A stretch of 20,219 nt of DNA from Streptococcus panodentis (GCF_017884005.1 NZ_QFAY01000005.1:1-20219); one strand, 5' to 3'. Shown: positions 7,100 to 15,972, numbered from the stretch's first letter. The notes: generated by a model from the letters alone, not told the origin. Numbers and translations are program-made.

Positions 7100-7824
7100 G
7101 GTTGGTCCTCATCTATCTCTCTGAGCTGGCTCAGGGTCACCCGGCCGCTGTAGTAAGCCTTGCCGACAATGGCACCGGCCAGCCCTAGTTCCTCCAGTTC
7201 CTGCAAATCTGCCAGCGACTGGATACCGCCTGAGGCGATGACTTTCGCATGTGTGAGAGCAGCCTGCAGCCTTTGATAATGCTGGATATTGGGTCCGGTC
7301 AGGGTGCCGTCTCGTTCAACATCGGTATAGACAAAGAGACGGACGCCAATCTTTTCCATAGCCAGGGCCAGACTGATATAGTCCTGGCTGCTGGTCTCCA
7401 GCCAGCCTTCGGTAGCGACCAGACCTTTTTTGGCATCAATGCCGATGACGATGTTGCTGCTGCCGAAGCGCTCCAGCGCCGCCTCAACAAAGGCAGGATC
7501 TTTGACCGCCATGGAACCGATGATGACCCGGTCAATCCCTGCTGCCAAATAATCCTCAATCTGCTCCAGACTGCGGATGCCGCCGCCGACCTGGACAGCC
7601 AGTCCGGTCTGCTGCTTGATCTGGGAAATCAGCTGGCGGTTGCTGGCCCGGCCCTCCAAGGCACCGTCCAAGTCGACTACATGAATCATGCGGATGCCGG
7701 CGGCTCTGAAGGTTTCAGCCTGTCCCAGAACATCCGGATTGACTACTGTCTTCTGGCTGAAATCCCCCTGAAAGAGACGGACCGCCTGGCCGTCCTTAAT
7801 ATCAATAGCAGGCAGAATCTTCAT
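7093..7824 (-). CDS. hisA: ProFAR isomerase
   Basis: A (beta/alpha)8-barrel of 243 aa that isomerises ProFAR to PRFAR, the fourth step. Asp8 (PAIDIKDG) and Asp169 (YTDVERDGT) are the catalytic pair; QVGGGIRS (78-85) and ASGGI form phosphate sites. The start at 7824 (MKILPAID) is chosen over an ATG two codons earlier because AAGGAG lies 7 bases from it but only one base from the earlier one. The gene overlaps the end of hisH by 23 bases and the start of hisF by seven. This long overlap with hisH suggests strict coupling. Confidence 0.95.
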   Translation of the reverse strand: MKILPAIDIKDGQAVRLFQGDFSQKTVVNPDVLGQAETFRAAGIRMIHVVDLDGALEGRASNRQLISQIKQQTGLAVQVGGGIRSLEQIEDYLAAGIDRVIIGSMAVKDPAFVEAALERFGSSNIVIGIDAKKGLVATEGWLETSSQDYISLALAMEKIGVRLFVYTDVERDGTLTGPNIQHYQRLQAALTHAKVIASGGIQSLADLQELEELGLAGAIVGKAYYSGRVTLSQLREIDEDQPC

Positions 7825-8425
7825 AGACATACTCCTTAAATCTTTCTAGAATGCCCAGACCGACCGAGCCGGACTTTTCTGGGTGAAACTGGCAGCCAAA
7901 GACATGACCCTTGCGGATCATGGCCGGCAGCGGGAAGCCGTAATCCGCAGTCGCATCAATATAGGCCTCAGCAACATCCGTATAATAGCTGTGAACAAAG
8001 TAGACTGCCTGTCCCTGCAGGCCCTCGGTCAGGGCAGATTCCTGCTCAATCTTCAAATCATTCCAGCCCATGTGGGGCACTGGCAGGCCTGCTTGGTCAG
8101 GGATTCTGCGGCAGGATCCGGGGATGAAAGCCAGACCTTGCGTTCGGCCGTTTTCCAGTCCCTCTTCCAGCAGCAACTGCATGCCCAAGCAGATGCCCAA
8201 GAGCGGCTTGCCGGCTGCCACAGCCTGCTGGATGACCGCAGTCAGTCCCCGCCTGCTCAGCTCCTGCATAGCAGCCGCATAAGCTCCGACACCGGGCAGA
8301 ATCAGACCGTCAGCCGCTAAAATTTCCTGCGGATCGGCCGACAGGCGTGCGGCCATCCCAACCTGGGCCAGGGCTCGCAGAACATTGGCCGTATTTCCCG
8401 CACCATAATCAAGTACAATAATCAT
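7802..8425 (-). CDS. hisH: Imidazole glycerol phosphate synthase, glutamine amidotransferase subunit
   Basis: Class I glutamine amidotransferase of 207 aa, partner of HisF, producing ammonia from glutamine. The catalytic triad is complete: Cys79 in LLGICLGMQ, His181 and Glu183 in GCQFHPEKS. The oxyanion region LPGVGAY (43-49) is present. AAAGGATAG precedes the ATG. It follows hisB after a 47-base gap, the longest spacing within the upper part of the operon. Confidence 0.95.
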   Translation of the reverse strand: MIIVLDYGAGNTANVLRALAQVGMAARLSADPQEILAADGLILPGVGAYAAAMQELSRRGLTAVIQQAVAAGKPLLGICLGMQLLLEEGLENGRTQGLAFIPGSCRRIPDQAGLPVPHMGWNDLKIEQESALTEGLQGQAVYFVHSYYTDVAEAYIDATADYGFPLPAMIRKGHVFGCQFHPEKSGSVGLGILERFKEYVYEDSACY

Positions 8426-8472
8426 GTTAGCTATCCTTTATCAGTAGAGAGCAGCTCCATCCCGCCGGCAGG

Positions 8473-9057
8473 CTAGAGCAGACCCTTGGTAGAATTGACC
8501 CCGCGAATGTCTGGATTGACAGTGACCGCTTCGCGCAGGGCCCGGCCGGTCGCCTTAAAGAGGCTCTCCGCCTTGTGGTGGCTGTTTTTGCCATGCAGGA
8601 TTTTCAAGTGCAGATTCATCTGCAGATTGAAGGCCAGAGCTTGGAAAAATTCCTCCACCAGCTCAGTGTCAAAAGTCCCCAGCTTAGGATTGTCAAAGGC
8701 TGCGTCAAAGACCAGATAGGAGCGGCCTGACAGATCCAGACTGGCCATGCCCAGCGTTTCATCCATGGGCACAAAGCTCGTGCCATAGCGGTTAATGCCG
8801 GCCTTGTCGCCCAGAGCCTGGCGCAGGGCCTGCCCCAGCACGATGCCCACATCCTCTACTGTGTGGTGGCTGTCCACCCAGAGGTCTCCCTCGGCCTTGA
8901 CGGTTAAGGAAATCCGGCTGTGACGGGCAAAGAGGGTCAGCATATGGTCAAAAAAACCAACCCCCGTATCAATGTCCACTGGCTCCTGCTGGTCCAGATT
9001 GACGGCTAAAGCAATCTTGGTTTCCTGAGTTGTACGGCTCAATTCAGCTTTTCTCAT
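8473..9057 (-). CDS. hisB: Imidazoleglycerol-phosphate dehydratase
   Basis: Manganese enzyme of 194 aa that dehydrates imidazole glycerol phosphate to imidazole acetol phosphate. The duplicated metal-binding motifs are intact: GFFDHML (34-40) with [11 protein letters not shown] (62-72) in the first half, and [10 protein letters not shown] (160-169) in the second. It lacks the N-terminal HAD phosphatase of enteric HisB, which is supplied here by hisK. AGAGGATACC precedes the ATG, 12 bases after hisD. Confidence 0.96.
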   Translation of the reverse strand: MRKAELSRTTQETKIALAVNLDQQEPVDIDTGVGFFDHMLTLFARHSRISLTVKAEGDLWVDSHHTVEDVGIVLGQALRQALGDKAGINRYGTSFVPMDETLGMASLDLSGRSYLVFDAAFDNPKLGTFDTELVEEFFQALAFNLQMNLHLKILHGKNSHHKAESLFKATGRALREAVTVNPDIRGVNSTKGLL

Positions 9058-9069
9058 GGTATCCTCTTT

Positions 9070-10362
9070 CTACTTGTCCTGTCTGCGGGCTTCGATTGCC
9101 TTGGCATGAGCCTGCAGGCCTTCAGCATAGGCCAGGCTGGTAATGTCGCGGTCAGCTGCTCTGACAGCTTCCCGGCTGTACTGGGTGTACTGGATGCGCT
9201 TGATAAAGTCGTGCACACCCAGAGCCGATGAAAAGCGGCTGGTGCTGGTCGTTGGCAGCACATGATTGGCTCCGGCATAGTAGTCTCCGATAGGCTCGCT
9301 GGTATAGTGGCCCAGAAAGACCGATCCGGCATTTTCAATCTTATCCAGATAGCTGTAGGCGTCATCCATGGCAACCTCCAAGTGCTCCGGTGCCACCTGA
9401 TTCATAAGCTCAAACATGGCTTCCTTAGAAGGCGCGATGATGATGCGGCCGTTATTTTCAATAGAAGCACGCGCGATTTCCTCCCGCGGCAGAGTCTTCA
9501 GCTGCCTGTCCAGCTCCTGCTCCACTTGATCAGCCAGCTCCTCTGAGTCTGTGACCAGAATGGCCCGGGCCAGCTTGTCATGCTCAGCCTGTGAAAGCAG
9601 GTCCGCCGCCACATAGACCGGACTGGCAGAAGCATCTGCAATCACACCGATTTCTGACGGGCCGGCAATCATGTCAATCCCGACCAGACCATAGACCAAT
9701 TTCTTGGCTGTGGCTACAAAAATATTGCCCGGACCGGTAATCTTGTCCACCTTGGGAATCGTCTCGGTCCCATAGGCCAGAGCCGCCACTCCCTGAGCAC
9801 CGCCCACCTGAAAAATCCGGCTGACCCCAGCCAGCTTGGCCGCTACCAGAATGGCCGGATTAAAGCGCTCCTGAGGCGGGGTGATCATGATAATCTCCTT
9901 GACCCCGGCAATCTTGGCCGGGATGACATTCATGAGGACAGAGGAAGGATAGGCCGCTGTTCCGCCCGGTACATAGGTTCCCACCCGCTCGATGGGCCGG
10001 ATGAGCTGGCCGCGCAGAACACCCGGACTGGGGCTGTCCTCAAAACCGGCCTCCAGCTGCTGCTGGTGGTAGCTTTCAATATTGGTCTGAGCATTCTTAA
10101 GGGCTGTCAGCACCTGCGGATCAATCTCCTCAAAAGCCCGCTCAATCAGGTCCTGCCCGACCTCAAAGTCTGTCACTTCTACCTTGTCAAAGAGCTGAGA
10201 ATAGTAAGTCAGGGCCTGGTCGCCATCCTTTCTGACGGCTTCCAGAATGTCACTGACTGCATCTTCCACATCCAGATTCTGCTGGCTGAGCTTTAGCTGC
10301 TCTTCATAGAGAATACGTGAAATTTCTTCATTTGTTCCGCTTAATCGTTCAATCCTTTTCAT
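9070..10362 (-). CDS. hisD: Histidinol dehydrogenase
   Basis: Zinc- and NAD-dependent enzyme of 430 aa that oxidises L-histidinol to L-histidine in two steps, the last of the pathway. Zinc ligands Gln258 and His261 (QAEHDKLA), Asp360 (SEPIGDYY) and His419 (GLQAHAKA) are all present, as are the catalytic Glu326 and His327 (APEHLEV). The NAD/substrate segment [18 protein letters not shown] (128-145) is intact. The ATG overlaps the hisG stop by four bases (ATGA). Confidence 0.96.
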   Translation of the reverse strand: MKRIERLSGTNEEISRILYEEQLKLSQQNLDVEDAVSDILEAVRKDGDQALTYYSQLFDKVEVTDFEVGQDLIERAFEEIDPQVLTALKNAQTNIESYHQQQLEAGFEDSPSPGVLRGQLIRPIERVGTYVPGGTAAYPSSVLMNVIPAKIAGVKEIIMITPPQERFNPAILVAAKLAGVSRIFQVGGAQGVAALAYGTETIPKVDKITGPGNIFVATAKKLVYGLVGIDMIAGPSEIGVIADASASPVYVAADLLSQAEHDKLARAILVTDSEELADQVEQELDRQLKTLPREEIARASIENNGRIIIAPSKEAMFELMNQVAPEHLEVAMDDAYSYLDKIENAGSVFLGHYTSEPIGDYYAGANHVLPTTSTSRFSSALGVHDFIKRIQYTQYSREAVRAADRDITSLAYAEGLQAHAKAIEARRQDK

Positions 10363-11003
10363 TCAAAAGCCACCTCTCTCGTTCCCACCAGGGATTCAAT
10401 TTTCGCAATAAAAGGCATCAGGTCCGGATTATTTTTCAGGGAAGCCTGATTGACAATGAGCCGGGCCGACACCCGGCAGATGTCCTCAAAGACAATCAGT
10501 CCATTGGCCGACAGGGTATGGCCAGTCTCGACAATATCGACGATAGCATCAGCCAATCCCAGCACCGGAGAAATCTCCACGCTGCCCTGAATGGAGATGA
10601 TTTCCACATCTTCGCCCTTTTGGTTGAAATAATCCATCGCCACTGTCGGATACTTGGTCGCAATCCGCTTGCGCTTATGGTCCTGCGGATCATAGCTGGG
10701 CACCGAGGCCAGAGAAAACTTGCAGAGACCAAAATTGAGGTCCAGCATTTCCAGATAGCCGGTCGGATGCTCAAAGAGAATATCCTTGCCGACAATGCCC
10801 ACATCGGCCACACCGTGACGGACATAGGTCGTGACATCGGGTCCCTTGACCAAGAGAAAGCGAAATCGGCCGTCCGGACTTTCAAAAATCAAATTCCGCC
10901 CCTTGTCAGCCATAAAGGCCAGGTCAAATCCGGCTCGGCTCAAGAGCTCAACCGTCTCCTCCTCTATCCGCCCCTTGGTCAGGGCAATGGTAATCTGGCT
11001 CAT
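10359..11003 (-). CDS. hisG: ATP phosphoribosyltransferase, short form
   Basis: Catalytic subunit of 214 aa for the first committed step, joining ATP and PRPP. It is the short form without the C-terminal histidine-binding regulatory domain, so it needs HisZ for activity and feedback control. Family marks are [15 protein letters not shown] (7-21), [11 protein letters not shown] (64-74) and the PRPP-binding stretch [16 protein letters not shown] (149-164). It overlaps both hisZ and hisD by four bases. Confidence 0.95.
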   Translation of the reverse strand: MSQITIALTKGRIEEETVELLSRAGFDLAFMADKGRNLIFESPDGRFRFLLVKGPDVTTYVRHGVADVGIVGKDILFEHPTGYLEMLDLNFGLCKFSLASVPSYDPQDHKRKRIATKYPTVAMDYFNQKGEDVEIISIQGSVEISPVLGLADAIVDIVETGHTLSANGLIVFEDICRVSARLIVNQASLKNNPDLMPFIAKIESLVGTREVAFE

Positions 11004-11989
11004 CTGCTGCCACCTTCCTTTCCATTTTCATCCGGCAGATCATCATGAATGGCCTGATAGACGCTGTCAATATCCAGCGTCCAGCCTACCGCCGTCAGCT
11101 GATCTGCCCCGAAGCGCTCAAAGAGCTGGTCATAGCGGCCGCCGGACAGAAAGGCAGCCGGCACTTTTTCGCCAAAGACTTTGAAGGTCAGGCCGGTATA
11201 GTAAGGCATAGACGCTACCTGTCCCAGATCCATGGTGCTGGCCGGCAGCAGATCCGAAAGCTGGACCAGCATGTCTTCCAAATCATCCAAGGCTGCCAGA
11301 ATCTGCTGGTTCTCAAGCAGCTTTCTGGCTTGATCCAGCACCTGCCGGCTGGGGCCGAAAAGGCAGGGCAGCTTCTGCAGAAATTCATCAAACTCACTGG
11401 GATTGGCCTGAGTAAATTCATAGAGACCAGTCATATTTTTCTTGCGGATATGGTCTAAAAGCCGTGCCTCTTCCTGCTCGTCCAGCTTCAGTTTTTCCAG
11501 AATGGTCTTTAAAATAGCCGCATGGGAAAACTCAAACTGATACGAGCGGACCTGAGCTAGATCCAGCGACTGCTTGGCCGACTGAATGGCCTCCAGCACC
11601 GCTTGCCGGACAGGGTAGCCGATGATTTCAATGCCGGCCTGACTGAGCTCATTGGCCAGCCCGCGCAGCTCCTCATTGTAGTGAAAAACCTTGCCCGAAT
11701 AGGAAAATTTAGTCGGGGTATGAACCCGGGTCGAAGCAATGACCCGGCCGATCTGACTGGTCACATCGGGCCGTAGCGCCAGCAGATGGCCCTTCTTATC
11801 AAACAGGTGATAATGGCTGGCCTCAATGCTGTCCCCAAAGACTTCGAAATGCTCCAGAGTCGGTGTATCAATGCGGTTAAATCCCTGAGCCATGAGAAAA
11901 TCACTGATATTCCGCTCAATCTCATAGGTCACACGGGCTCGTTTAAATAATTTATCGTGCATGCCGTTAGGCAGAGTGACTTGCTTCAT
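11000..11989 (-). CDS. hisZ: ATP phosphoribosyltransferase regulatory subunit
   Basis: Paralogue of histidyl-tRNA synthetase, 329 aa, that forms a complex with short HisG and gives it histidine feedback. It keeps a class II core: motif 2-like [11 protein letters not shown] (72-82) and a motif 3-like [15 protein letters not shown] near residue 290. It stops before the anticodon-binding domain, which is the usual difference from a real HisS (about 430 aa). The ATG overlaps the hisC stop by four bases and has GGAGG upstream. Confidence 0.93.
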   Translation of the reverse strand: MKQVTLPNGMHDKLFKRARVTYEIERNISDFLMAQGFNRIDTPTLEHFEVFGDSIEASHYHLFDKKGHLLALRPDVTSQIGRVIASTRVHTPTKFSYSGKVFHYNEELRGLANELSQAGIEIIGYPVRQAVLEAIQSAKQSLDLAQVRSYQFEFSHAAILKTILEKLKLDEQEEARLLDHIRKKNMTGLYEFTQANPSEFDEFLQKLPCLFGPSRQVLDQARKLLENQQILAALDDLEDMLVQLSDLLPASTMDLGQVASMPYYTGLTFKVFGEKVPAAFLSGGRYDQLFERFGADQLTAVGWTLDIDSVYQAIHDDLPDENGKEGGSR

Positions 11990-13062
11990 CGGCCGGCCTC
12001 CTTTCGCTCCTTGATAAATGCCCTGATAATGGCCAAAACCTGCTCCATTTCCTGAGGCTGACCGACTGAAATCCGCAGATAATCCTTGATGCGTTCAGCC
12101 TTTGGGAAATATCGGACATAGATATTCTGGCTTTGCAGATGAGAAAATAGTTCCCCAGCTGACACGCCATTCGGCCTGACCAAGAGAAAATTTGCCAGAC
12201 TGGGCAGAACCTCAAAGCCCAGCGCTGCCAGCTCCTCCGCCAGCAGGTCCCGGGTCTGCTCAATCTGCCGGCTGGTCTGCTCATAGTAAGCCCAGTCCTC
12301 GATAGCTGCCTGAGCCAGCTTCTCTGCCAGCAGATCCACCGAATAAGGATTGATCGAATGCTGAACGGTCTTCATGACCCCAATCAAGTCCGGATGCCCG
12401 ATACCATAGCCTACCCGCAGGCCGGCCAGAGCCGCATCCTTGGAAAAAGTCCGGCTAATAAAGAGATTGGGATACTCCTCCAGCAGCGGCAGGGCCGTCT
12501 GGCCGCCAAAATTGATATAGGCTTCATCTACTACCACGACCAGATTCCGATTGGCCGCCAGTATCTGCTCCAGCTCCTCCAAGGGCTTGTAAATCCCGGT
12601 CGGAGCATTGGGGTTGGCCAAAACAATGCCTCCCTCGGCTTTCAGATAATCCTCCGTCCGAATCCGGAAATCCTCCGTCAGCGGTACTTCTCTGTAAGGA
12701 ACCCGATAAAGCTGGGCCCAAACCTTGTAAAATCCATAGGTCAAGTCCGGAAAAAGAACAGGCTCCCCGCTGTTAAAGAAAGCCAGAAAGGCCATAGACA
12801 GGATGTCGTCGCTGCCATTACCGATAATGAGCTGGTCTGGCGAGACGCCCAAGTTTGCTGCCAAAGCCTGACAGAGGCCGGCCTGATCCAGACTGGAGTA
12901 CCTGCGCAGGCTGGCAGCGTCAAAATCCTTCAGCGCCTCAGCCACCCGCGGACTGGGAGGGTAGGCATTTTCATTGGTATTAATCTTGATAAGCCTGTCT
13001 CCTGCAGGCTGCTGCCCCGCCACATAGGGAGTGAGTGATCTGAGACCTTTTAGTTTGAGCAT
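11986..13062 (-). CDS. hisC: Histidinol-phosphate aminotransferase
   Basis: PLP-dependent fold-type I aminotransferase of 358 aa, converting imidazole acetol phosphate and glutamate to histidinol phosphate. The Schiff-base lysine is Lys208 in [24 protein letters not shown] (27-38), GNGSDDI (81-87), LANPNAPTG (148-156) and VVDEAYINF (177-185) are the usual cofactor and substrate segments. The start at 13062 is preferred since GAGGTAG lies just upstream. A longer reading from 13095 adds 11 residues with a poor ribosome site, directly at the edge of the repeat element. First gene of the operon, behind the T-box leader. Confidence 0.94.
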   Translation of the reverse strand: MLKLKGLRSLTPYVAGQQPAGDRLIKINTNENAYPPSPRVAEALKDFDAASLRRYSSLDQAGLCQALAANLGVSPDQLIIGNGSDDILSMAFLAFFNSGEPVLFPDLTYGFYKVWAQLYRVPYREVPLTEDFRIRTEDYLKAEGGIVLANPNAPTGIYKPLEELEQILAANRNLVVVVDEAYINFGGQTALPLLEEYPNLFISRTFSKDAALAGLRVGYGIGHPDLIGVMKTVQHSINPYSVDLLAEKLAQAAIEDWAYYEQTSRQIEQTRDLLAEELAALGFEVLPSLANFLLVRPNGVSAGELFSHLQSQNIYVRYFPKAERIKDYLRISVGQPQEMEQVLAIIRAFIKERKEAGR

Positions 13063-13095
13063 ACTGCTACCTCGCTTTCGCTTGTTTCCAATCAT

Positions 13096-13293
13096 TTCTG
13101 CTCTTTGAAAATCAGCATCCGCCTCGTCCGTTAAGTTTGGGGAACTGTCGGATCTTGTAGATTAGGAGACAGATTCCCTTGACAGCTGTACCCTCACCCG
13201 CATAGGAGACGGCGACAAAAGTATTGCAGCCTCGCTCTGTTCGGGTAAGGAACTCTACACGCCTGATCTGAAGCCGATTTTCGAAAAGTATAA
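13096..13293. mobile_element. MITE-like element in the his leader
   Basis: A 198-bp segment bounded by 21-bp imperfect inverted repeats: TTCTGCTCTTTGAAAATCAG at 13096-13115 and its partner on the opposite strand at 13273-13293, agreeing at 16 of 21 positions around a shared GAAAATC core. It fills the space between the T-box terminator and hisC. On the minus strand a frame without stops runs about 64 codons through it (to TGA at 13112-13114) but has no start codon, so it is not called as a gene. Size and ends suggest a short non-autonomous element; no transposase is visible and no target-site duplication is certain. Confidence 0.5.
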
Positions 13294-13314
13294 GGATTGA
13301 TGCTATTCAAAAGA

Positions 13315-13349
13315 TAATAAAAAGCCCTCGCAAAAAACATTGCAAGGAC
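13315..13349 (-). terminator. T-box regulated terminator of the his operon
   Basis: On the minus strand, a 10-bp stem pairs GTCCTTGCAA (13340-13349) with TTGCGAGGGC (13324-13333) and is followed by a T-tract at 13315-13323. The CCTT at the start of the stem can instead pair with AAGG beside the T-box sequence, giving the competing antiterminator. Confidence 0.85.
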
Positions 13350-13575
13350 GTTGACACGCGGTTCCACCTTTATTCAGCCCTCAGTCGCCTGAGGACCCTC
13401 ATGGAGTACAAGACTCCGAATTCGTAACGGGAATCAGCCGTCGGCCACTAATCTCAGTATGCTGATTTCGCAGCCGCACTCAAGAATGTGTCGCTTAAGG
13501 ATTGCATGCCTTCTCACCGCCGGGCACTCTCTGTCTGTTGTCTTAAGCTTTTTCTCTCATCGCTTTAAATGATTG
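13315..13575 (-). promoter_or_regulatory. T-box riboswitch, histidine type
   Basis: Leader RNA that senses uncharged tRNA-His and allows read-through into hisC. The T-box core AAAGGTGGAACCGCG lies at 13357-13371 on the minus strand. The stem I helix above the specifier loop is formed by GCTTAAG and CTTAAGC near 13542 and 13495. The distal loop carries GGCGGTGAGAAGG, and AGAGAG precedes it. The specifier codon is read as CAC (13488-13490), directly followed by ATTCTTGAG, the same placing as GGC before ATTCTTGAG in the well-studied Bacillus glyQS leader. CAC is a histidine codon, in keeping with the downstream genes. The antiterminator and terminator share CCTT and exclude each other. Confidence 0.9.
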
Positions 13576-13581
13576 TTGAAT

Positions 13582-13610
13582 ATTCTACCTGAATTTTTCA
13601 GAAAAAGCAA
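13582..13610 (-). promoter_or_regulatory. Promoter of the his operon
   Basis: Minus-strand -35 TTGCTT (13605-13610), a spacer of 17 bases, and -10 TAGAAT (13582-13587). Transcription should begin near 13575, about 30 bases before the first T-box helix, which is the expected position. Confidence 0.75.
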
Positions 13611-13619
13611 GAGAAAAAT

Positions 13620-13871
13620 GAAAAAAATTTTAAAGCGGGGGTTTTCCGGTAATTTTCCAACCTCAGTCCGAAATCCAGTCACCGTGCTTCACTTTAGCAC
13701 CAAAGCGGCTGCATAAGATGCTGGGAGTAAAAAGATTGAGGAGATTTTTTTCAGCCTGAGCCTAGAAGCACAAGGTTCCCCCTTTTGCGGGTAAGGACAC
13801 AGCCAGCGCGGGAGTCTGTCTCACTGCCACCGCCGCCCTATGCTAAACCAACAGGCAATAGCCCAGCCTTC
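13620..13871. other. Intergenic region between his promoter and the aldehyde dehydrogenase gene
   Basis: No gene seen in 252 bases. It contains one copy of a hairpin-forming repeat (13721-13762, begins CTGGGAGTAAAAAG), whose second copy lies inverted upstream of the dehydrogenase gene, and a GAGTCTGTCTC word (13812-13822) that recurs elsewhere in the window. The hairpin could act as a weak terminator for the dehydrogenase transcript. Confidence 0.5.
13721..13762 (+). repeat. Short hairpin repeat, copy 1
   Basis: It can fold by pairing CTG with CAG and AAAAA with TTTTT. The start CTGGGAGTAAAAAG and the end TTTTTTTCAGCC match copy 2 on the opposite strand at 15491-15533. It is a degenerate intergenic repeat of the kind common in streptococci; the exact family is not recognised. 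Confidence 0.45.
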
Positions 13872-15248
13872 CTATCCTTTTGGTGTAAAGACAAGGTGCT
13901 CATTGACAAAGGCATCGAAACCTAGATGACTGAGTTCACGGCCATAGCCCGAATTCTTAATCCCGCCAAAGGGCAGCTCTGGATGAGAAGCCCAGCCTGA
14001 ATTCACAAAGGTCATCCCTGTTTCAATCTGGGCAGCAACACGCGCCACTCGCTCTGGGTCAGAGGAGAAGACCGTTCCCCCCAGACCGTAACTGGAATCA
14101 TTGGCCAGTGCAATCGCTTCTTCTTCTGTATCCACTTTGTAAATAGACGCCACAGGACCGAAGATTTCGGTGTTGTAAATTGGATTGTCTTTGCTGATAT
14201 CGGTCAAGACTGTCGGCATGACAAAATTGCCTGGATGGTCAATCTCCTGATTGCCATAAGCGACCCTTGCTCCATTATCCACTGCCAGTTTGATTTGTCC
14301 TAAGACTTCCTCTTTAGCCGCCGCAGAAGACAGAGGAGCCAAAGTGGTCTCAGCTTTCATCGGATCGCCCCATTTTGCTGTCTTGAAGGTTTCCACTACC
14401 ATATCCACAAACTTACGGTAATTTTCTTCACCGACAACGATAAACCGTTTTGATGAGGTACATACCTGACCGGCATTGTAGAGACGGGCAAAGAAAATGG
14501 TATCTTTCAGCAGTTCAAAATCGGCATCTTCCAAGATCAGAAAGGCATCGTTTCCGCCCAGTTCCAGCGCTGATTTCTTAAGATTGGCACCAGCTTCGGC
14601 CGCGATGGAAGCCCCGCCGCGCTCAGACCCTGTCAGGGCCACTCCCTGAATCCGCGGATCCGCAATGGCTTTGCTGACTTGGCCGTAAGTCAAAAAGAGA
14701 TTTTTAAAAGAGCCGGCAGGAGCGCCTGCTTCCTTGACCAGTTCCTCAAAGGCCTGTGCAGAAGCCGGACAGATAGAGGCATGCTTGAGCACCGTTGGAT
14801 TGCCAATCATAAAGTTAGGCGCAAAGACACGCATGATTTGATAGAAGGGGAAATTCCACGGTTCTACCATGAAGAGCACGCCGACTGCCTGCTTGATGTA
14901 ATAGCCTTCCCCATGCACGGCTTCCAGCTCTCTTGGTTTCAGGAATTCTTCAGCCTTATCAGCAAAATAGTCCGCAATAGCAGCACAGAGCTCCACTTCG
15001 CCTTTGGCTTCAGTAAAGAGCTTGCCCATGTCTTTGGTCATCACTTCAGCGTATTTATCCACATCACGGCGAAGAAGTTCCGCCACCTTGTGCAGCTGGC
15101 CTTTTCGCTCTTCCAGCCCGCCTTCAGCCCGCCATTTTTTGTAAAGGGCGTGGCCCGCAGCCAAAGCCGCTTCCAGATCAGCATCCGTATGGTTGTCAAA
15201 CTCCTTCAGCACTTCATTGGTATAAGGGTAAATTGTCTTATAAGCCAT
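13872..15248 (-). CDS. NAD(P)-dependent aldehyde dehydrogenase, succinate-semialdehyde type
   Basis: Aldehyde dehydrogenase of 458 aa that oxidises an aldehyde to the acid. The catalytic residues are Asn132 (EPWNFPF), Lys155 (VLKHAS), Glu229 (LELGGND) and the nucleophile Cys263 (GQVCTSSKR), with EIFGPV and PFGGIKNSGYGREL further on. The streptococcal family is normally named GabD/succinate-semialdehyde dehydrogenase, but there is no sign here of a GABA pathway. The neighbouring lactaldehyde-type reductase and the rhaD-like fragment make an aliphatic aldehyde such as lactaldehyde an equally good guess. The start at 15248 (MAYKTIYPYT) follows a strong AAAGGAGG; the upstream in-frame extension looks non-coding. 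A promoter is seen about 370 bases away. Confidence 0.88.
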   Translation of the reverse strand: MAYKTIYPYTNEVLKEFDNHTDADLEAALAAGHALYKKWRAEGGLEERKGQLHKVAELLRRDVDKYAEVMTKDMGKLFTEAKGEVELCAAIADYFADKAEEFLKPRELEAVHGEGYYIKQAVGVLFMVEPWNFPFYQIMRVFAPNFMIGNPTVLKHASICPASAQAFEELVKEAGAPAGSFKNLFLTYGQVSKAIADPRIQGVALTGSERGGASIAAEAGANLKKSALELGGNDAFLILEDADFELLKDTIFFARLYNAGQVCTSSKRFIVVGEENYRKFVDMVVETFKTAKWGDPMKAETTLAPLSSAAAKEEVLGQIKLAVDNGARVAYGNQEIDHPGNFVMPTVLTDISKDNPIYNTEIFGPVASIYKVDTEEEAIALANDSSYGLGGTVFSSDPERVARVAAQIETGMTFVNSGWASHPELPFGGIKNSGYGRELSHLGFDAFVNEHLVFTPKG

Positions 15249-15490
15249 CGTTTTTCCTCCTTTTGAGATCTGAGGGGCTAAATAACGAAGAAATCCCAAT
15301 GGGCATCCACATCTCTAAGCAAAGCAGGCTGCCAGAGCTGCAGAAAAATGAGAAGCAAACACTCAAGCAACAGCTTCAAGAACGATTGCTCTTTTTTTCA
15401 ACATTTTTAGCCCAAGTTCTGTCTCCAACCGAACTCAGACAGATCGGCCTGTCTGTTCTGACACATACTCCAATGATAAACAGTCAAACT

Positions 15491-15533
15491 GGGCAGGGCT
15501 GAAAAAAATTCTTGGAACCTTTTTCACTCCCCA
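15491..15533 (-). repeat. Short hairpin repeat, copy 2
   Basis: On the minus strand it begins CTGGGGAGTGAAAAAG and ends in TTTTTTTCAGCCC, matching copy 1 at 13721-13762 in the other orientation. The two copies thus flank the aldehyde dehydrogenase gene as inverted repeats. Confidence 0.45.
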
Positions 15534-15599
15534 GACTGTTGGCACAAGCCCAAGCCAATCCCTGCAGAATTGAGGGCAGCAAGAGTATCAGCAGAAATA

Positions 15600-15616
15600 T
15601 TGTTCAGTTTTCACAA
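15600..15616. promoter_or_regulatory. Weak Rex-like site at the aldehyde dehydrogenase promoter
   Basis: TTGTTCAGTTTTCACAA has outer arms TTGT/ACAA and a full TCACAA half, but is one base shorter than the usual 18-bp Rex operator and its other half is degenerate. It overlaps the expected start of transcription, a good place for a repressor. Confidence 0.3.
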
Positions 15617-15620
15617 AGCC

Positions 15621-15648
15621 ATTATACCATTTTTGCAAGCGATTTCAA
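15621..15648 (-). promoter_or_regulatory. Promoter reading towards the aldehyde dehydrogenase gene
   Basis: Minus-strand -35 TTGAAA (15643-15648), a 16-base spacer, and a perfect -10 TATAAT (15621-15626). It is the only good promoter seen upstream of that gene. Confidence 0.65.
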
Positions 15649-15972
15649 ATGTTTTGCTGAAGGAAGTCTCAAAAGCAGGTGGGACAGACTCCCATGATGG
15701 CTGAGTCCTCACCCACAGAGGGATGCATCTTTTGGAAGATACTGTATAAAATTTTTAAAAATTTAGTCCCCTTCACTCTTTTGTTTCTAAGTTCAGGCTG
15801 AAAAGGTTCCCCGGAGCTGACGCAGGCTGAAGAGATTTTCGCAGAGTTTTGGCAATCGTCTGCCGCGCTAAGGTCAAGAACTTTCGGCCATAATCAAGCG
15901 AGACTGAAACACTTGGTTCCAGCCTCGCTGCCTCTATCGGTCTGCCTGATCATTTTCGATTGTCTTTGAGTG
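15649..15972. other. Intergenic region with stem-loops between the two dehydrogenase genes
   Basis: No gene seen. It contains a stem-loop at 15679-15716 with arms GTGGG/CCCAC and GACTC/GAGTC, a 16-base AT palindrome AAATTTTTAAAAATTT (15749-15764), and a 14-bp hairpin at 15897-15929. The last lies about 45 bases after the alcohol dehydrogenase stop and may end that transcript, though it lacks a T-run. Confidence 0.5.
15897..15929 (-). terminator. Possible terminator hairpin after the alcohol dehydrogenase gene
   Basis: On the minus strand AGCGAGGCTGGAAC pairs with GTTTCAGTCTCGCT along 14 positions (two G-T pairs) around a five-base loop. There is no T-run behind it, so it may be a transcribed stem-loop of a repeat family rather than a classical terminator. 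Confidence 0.4.

Larger units (their letters stand above)
15249..15620. other. Long leader of the aldehyde dehydrogenase gene
   Basis: About 370 bases lie between the promoter at 15621-15648 and the start codon, with no convincing minus-strand gene. They hold a Rex-like site at the transcript start, a hairpin repeat (15491-15533) and a CAACAGTCTGG word like that between hisI and hisE. On the plus strand a 67-codon frame (15299-15502, starts MGIHISKQSR) is open but has a poor ribosome site and no known relatives that I recognise; its end enters the hairpin repeat, so it is doubtful. Confidence 0.45.

Noticed and set aside
7249..7839. A 196-codon plus-strand open frame opposite hisA
   Set aside because: It is an antisense shadow of the G+C-rich hisA gene, without ribosome site or family features. 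The same applies to the other long frames opposite hisG, hisC, pheT and the aldehyde dehydrogenase.
13112..13310. A stop-free minus-strand frame of about 64 codons between the T-box terminator and hisC
   Set aside because: It has no start codon and ends inside the inverted-repeat end of the MITE-like element, so it is treated as part of that element.
15299..15502. Plus-strand ORF of 67 codons upstream of the aldehyde dehydrogenase gene
   Set aside because: The ribosome site is weak, no plus-strand promoter is obvious and its end falls in a repeat. It is mentioned in the region entry but not called as a gene.
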